From Brevibacillus antibioticus (lineage in GTDB: Bacteria; Bacillota; Bacilli; Brevibacillales; Brevibacillaceae), in NCBI RefSeq assembly GCF_005217615.1, contig NZ_SZNK01000001.1, positions 4,582,501 to 4,646,500 on the forward strand: a stretch of 64,000 bases of DNA, read 5' to 3'. Positions 62,508 through 64,000 of the stretch are shown here, in pieces (position 1 is the first letter of the stretch; each line of letters starts with the position of its first letter). Below the pieces are notes generated by a model that was not told the DNA's origin, did not search any database, and saw nothing but the letters and a program-made list of their open reading frames with translations. Both the position numbers and the translations under genes were made by a program.

Positions 62508-63026
62508 CTACGATTGGGCCATTTTTTGTTCCAATGCTCGAATTCGATCACGCATTTCTGCTGCCTTCTCGAACTCTTCACTGGCGACATGACTTTGCAG
62601 CGCTTGCTTTAGTTGCTCTAGCTCTTTACGGATCTTCAGTTTGCCACCGGTACGCTCTGGTACCTTTCCACTATGCTGTGTGTTCCCGTGAATCCGGCGG
62701 AAAAGGGGGTCCAGTCGGTCACCCAAAAAGGTGTAGCAATCACTACAACCGAATCGGCCGCTTTTACTAAATTGAGTATATGTGAGTCCACAGGTTTCGC
62801 ATTGAAGCGGCTTATTCGTTGCCGTTTCGCGTCCATTCTTTTGCATGGGATCAAATTTTAAAAGTCCTGAGAGGAGATTGTTGATGCTGAAGTTGTGAAA
62901 GCCGGTAAAGACGTCCCCTTTTTCATGAGCACACTGCTCGCAAATATGGTATTCGGTTTTTTCGCCATTGACGATTTTCGTCAAATGAAGTGTCGCCGGT
63001 CGTTTTCCGCATTCCTCACAGTTCAT
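62508..63026 (-). CDS. mcsA: McsA, zinc-finger activator of McsB
   Basis: 172 residues with four CXXC units: CEEC, CEQC, CETC and CSDC, forming two zinc fingers, and a C-terminal UVR domain (SEEFEKAAEMRDRIRALEQK). It activates McsB. ATG 63026 follows AAAGGAGGTATG. Confidence 0.95.
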   Translation of the reverse strand: MNCEECGKRPATLHLTKIVNGEKTEYHICEQCAHEKGDVFTGFHNFSINNLLSGLLKFDPMQKNGRETATNKPLQCETCGLTYTQFSKSGRFGCSDCYTFLGDRLDPLFRRIHGNTQHSGKVPERTGGKLKIRKELEQLKQALQSHVASEEFEKAAEMRDRIRALEQKMAQS

Positions 63027-63042
63027 AACATCATACCTCCTT

Positions 63043-63507
63043 TTACTTCAACAAGATTGCCGCGATCATCTGCTTTAAAATATTTGCCCGCAAACGATCC
63101 CGCAATTCAGCTTCTAGCGTCAATACGTTTCGCGAGGTAGCGATTTTCATCAAGGTGGCTTCTCTGATGTTGACTAAGCCTTCCTCCAATAGTCTTTCTA
63201 CGATCGCATTTCCCACGCTCTGATTGATACTCTCACCAATCAGTTCCTCCGTTAGCAATTCCTGCAAGCGTGCTTTGCTGACAATCTGCACCTTGCGTAT
63301 GCGAATATACCCGCCGCCCCCGCGCTTACTCTCTACGATGTATCCTTTTTGAACGGTAAAGCGCGTATTAATGACGTAATTGATCTGAGACGGCACACAT
63401 TGAAAATGGTCGGCAAGCTCACTACGCTGAATCTCGATCGATCCATTGGGACTGTTTGTAATGATGCTTTTTAAGTGATGTTCAATGATGTCCGAGATGT
63501 TACGCAA
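63043..63507 (-). CDS. ctsR: Transcriptional repressor CtsR
   Basis: A 154-residue class III heat-shock repressor. N-terminal winged HTH with the Gly-rich wing KRGGGGYIRI that acts as temperature sensor; C-terminal four-helix domain. It begins with TTG (63507) behind AGGAGGCGATGAC. It should repress its own operon through the site at 63559-63575. Confidence 0.96.
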   Translation of the reverse strand: MRNISDIIEHHLKSIITNSPNGSIEIQRSELADHFQCVPSQINYVINTRFTVQKGYIVESKRGGGGYIRIRKVQIVSKARLQELLTEELIGESINQSVGNAIVERLLEEGLVNIREATLMKIATSRNVLTLEAELRDRLRANILKQMIAAILLK

Positions 63508-63552
63508 GTCATCGCCTCCTATTCCTCTGTGTATGTTTCTGATGAGCTACCT

Positions 63553-63575
63553 ATTGACTTTGACTATCTTTGACG
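63553..63575 (-). promoter_or_regulatory. CtsR operator
   Basis: On the minus strand CGTCAAA-GAT-AGTCAAA (63559-63575) matches the directly repeated CtsR heptad RGTCAAA-NAN-RGTCAAA with one mismatch at the first base. A third half-site (AGTCAAT, 63553-63559) follows. It lies just downstream of the -10 box, over the start of transcription. Confidence 0.85.
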
Positions 63576-63578
63576 TTA

Positions 63579-63607
63579 ATTATAATGGGTTTAGTGCGTG
63601 CCCGCAA
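63579..63607 (-). promoter_or_regulatory. Promoter of ctsR-mcsA-mcsB-clpC
   Basis: On the minus strand TTGCGG, a 17-bp spacer and a perfect TATAAT, directly upstream of the CtsR operator. Confidence 0.72.
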
Positions 63608-63667
63608 GTGTCCCTTACACATTCTAGTGTAGGCAAAAGAGGGCTGCTTGAAACTTGGACATGATCA

Positions 63668-63697
63668 ACAAAAAAACCACTCCCTGAGGAATGGTTT
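63668..63697 (-). terminator. Terminator of the HAD hydrolase gene
   Basis: AAACCATTCC / GGAGTGGTTT on the minus strand (63688-63697 with 63674-63683; one G-T pair), 4-base loop, then a run of Ts. The stop codon at 63696-63698 overlaps its foot. Confidence 0.85.
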
Positions 63698-64000
63698 ATG
63701 CTTGTTCTTGCGTATTGGTGTCGATTGCTGGCAAATGATTCAGTAGCTGAGGGAAGCTGGTGATGATGACATCTGCCCCATCAAGCTCGCCTGGTTTGGC
63801 AAAACCAAAGTCGCATCCAATGGTAAATAAACCGTTTGTCTTGCCTGCTTCCACGTCGGAGTGACGATCTCCTACCATGATGGCCTGTCCGATTTTGTAA
63901 TCAGACAACAATTTTGCAACTAGGTCATTTTTGGAATGCGTGCGGAAGCGGCCAGCCGAGTACAGGTCGGTCATCAGTGGCTTCAACTCGTATTCCTGAC
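63696..64000 (-). CDS. HAD-family hydrolase, C-terminal part
   Basis: About 101 codons of the 3' end of a gene that continues past the right edge. The motif MVGDRHSDVEAGKTNGLFTI is HAD motif IV region with the metal-binding Asp pair, and a Lys further upstream (THSKNDLVAKLL) fits motif III. Sequence style matches phosphoglycolate phosphatase-like members (Gph/PpaX group). The N-terminal catalytic Asp motif is outside the window, so substrate and exact family are open. Confidence 0.8.
   Translation of the reverse strand, partial: QEYELKPLMTDLYSAGRFRTHSKNDLVAKLLSDYKIGQAIMVGDRHSDVEAGKTNGLFTIGCDFGFAKPGELDGADVIITSFPQLLNHLPAIDTNTQEQA

Overview
The window is a continuous stretch of a Bacillales chromosome (low-GC Gram-positive, spore-forming). 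It carries the origin-proximal super-cluster of transcription and translation genes in the order known from Bacillus subtilis, almost entirely on the minus strand. Read in the direction of transcription (high to low coordinates) it runs ctsR-mcsA-mcsB-clpC, radA-disA, pssA, yacL-ispD-ispF-gltX, cysE-cysS-mrnC-rlmB-rae1, sigH, rpmG-secE-nusG, rplK-rplA, rplJ-rplL, rsmC-like, rpoB-rpoC, rplGB-rpsL-rpsG-fusA-tuf, then the S10-spc-alpha ribosomal operon (rpsJ to rplQ), ecfA1-ecfA2-ecfT-truA, rplM-rpsI, cwlD, salA, gerD and kbaA. Sporulation genes (gerD, cwlD, kbaA, sigH) and the McsB/ClpC arginine-phosphorylation system fit Bacillales. The protein sequences and the extra genes between disA and yacL suggest Brevibacillus or a close relative, but the genus is an inference from memory, not from a search.

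The core genes are ordinary. Their control regions are rich: good sigma-A promoters precede rplM, rpsJ, rplGB, rpoB, rplJ, rpmG, sigH, yacL and ctsR; a cysteine T-box leader precedes cysE; an L10 leader precedes rplJ; terminator-like attenuators or structured leaders precede rpoB, rpmG, rplM and rpsJ; and a CtsR operator overlaps the ctsR start site. Between tuf and rpsJ sit two accessory genes, a truncated haemoglobin (plus strand) and an EamA transporter. A conserved plus-strand gene of unknown function with its own strong promoter lies between pssA and yacL.

The one clearly foreign region is 3041-7958, a roughly 4.85-kb integrated element in the 3' end of rpsI. A perfect 66-bp duplication (the last 22 codons of rpsI, stop included) marks its ends. 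Just inside each end lies an identical 24-bp direct repeat, probably an integrase arm site. The element rebuilds the end of rpsI and brings its own terminator, while the original rpsI terminator is stranded on the far side. Its cargo is a lipoprotein, an XRE-HTH regulator with a long helical repeat domain immediately followed by a 36-codon secreted-peptide gene (a likely RRNPP-type receptor/pheromone pair), a secreted permuted papain-like hydrolase, a small membrane protein, a small protein of unknown function, and a 5'-truncated tyrosine integrase. The receptor/peptide pair is the best candidate here for an undescribed system. I found no rRNA, tRNA or CRISPR array.
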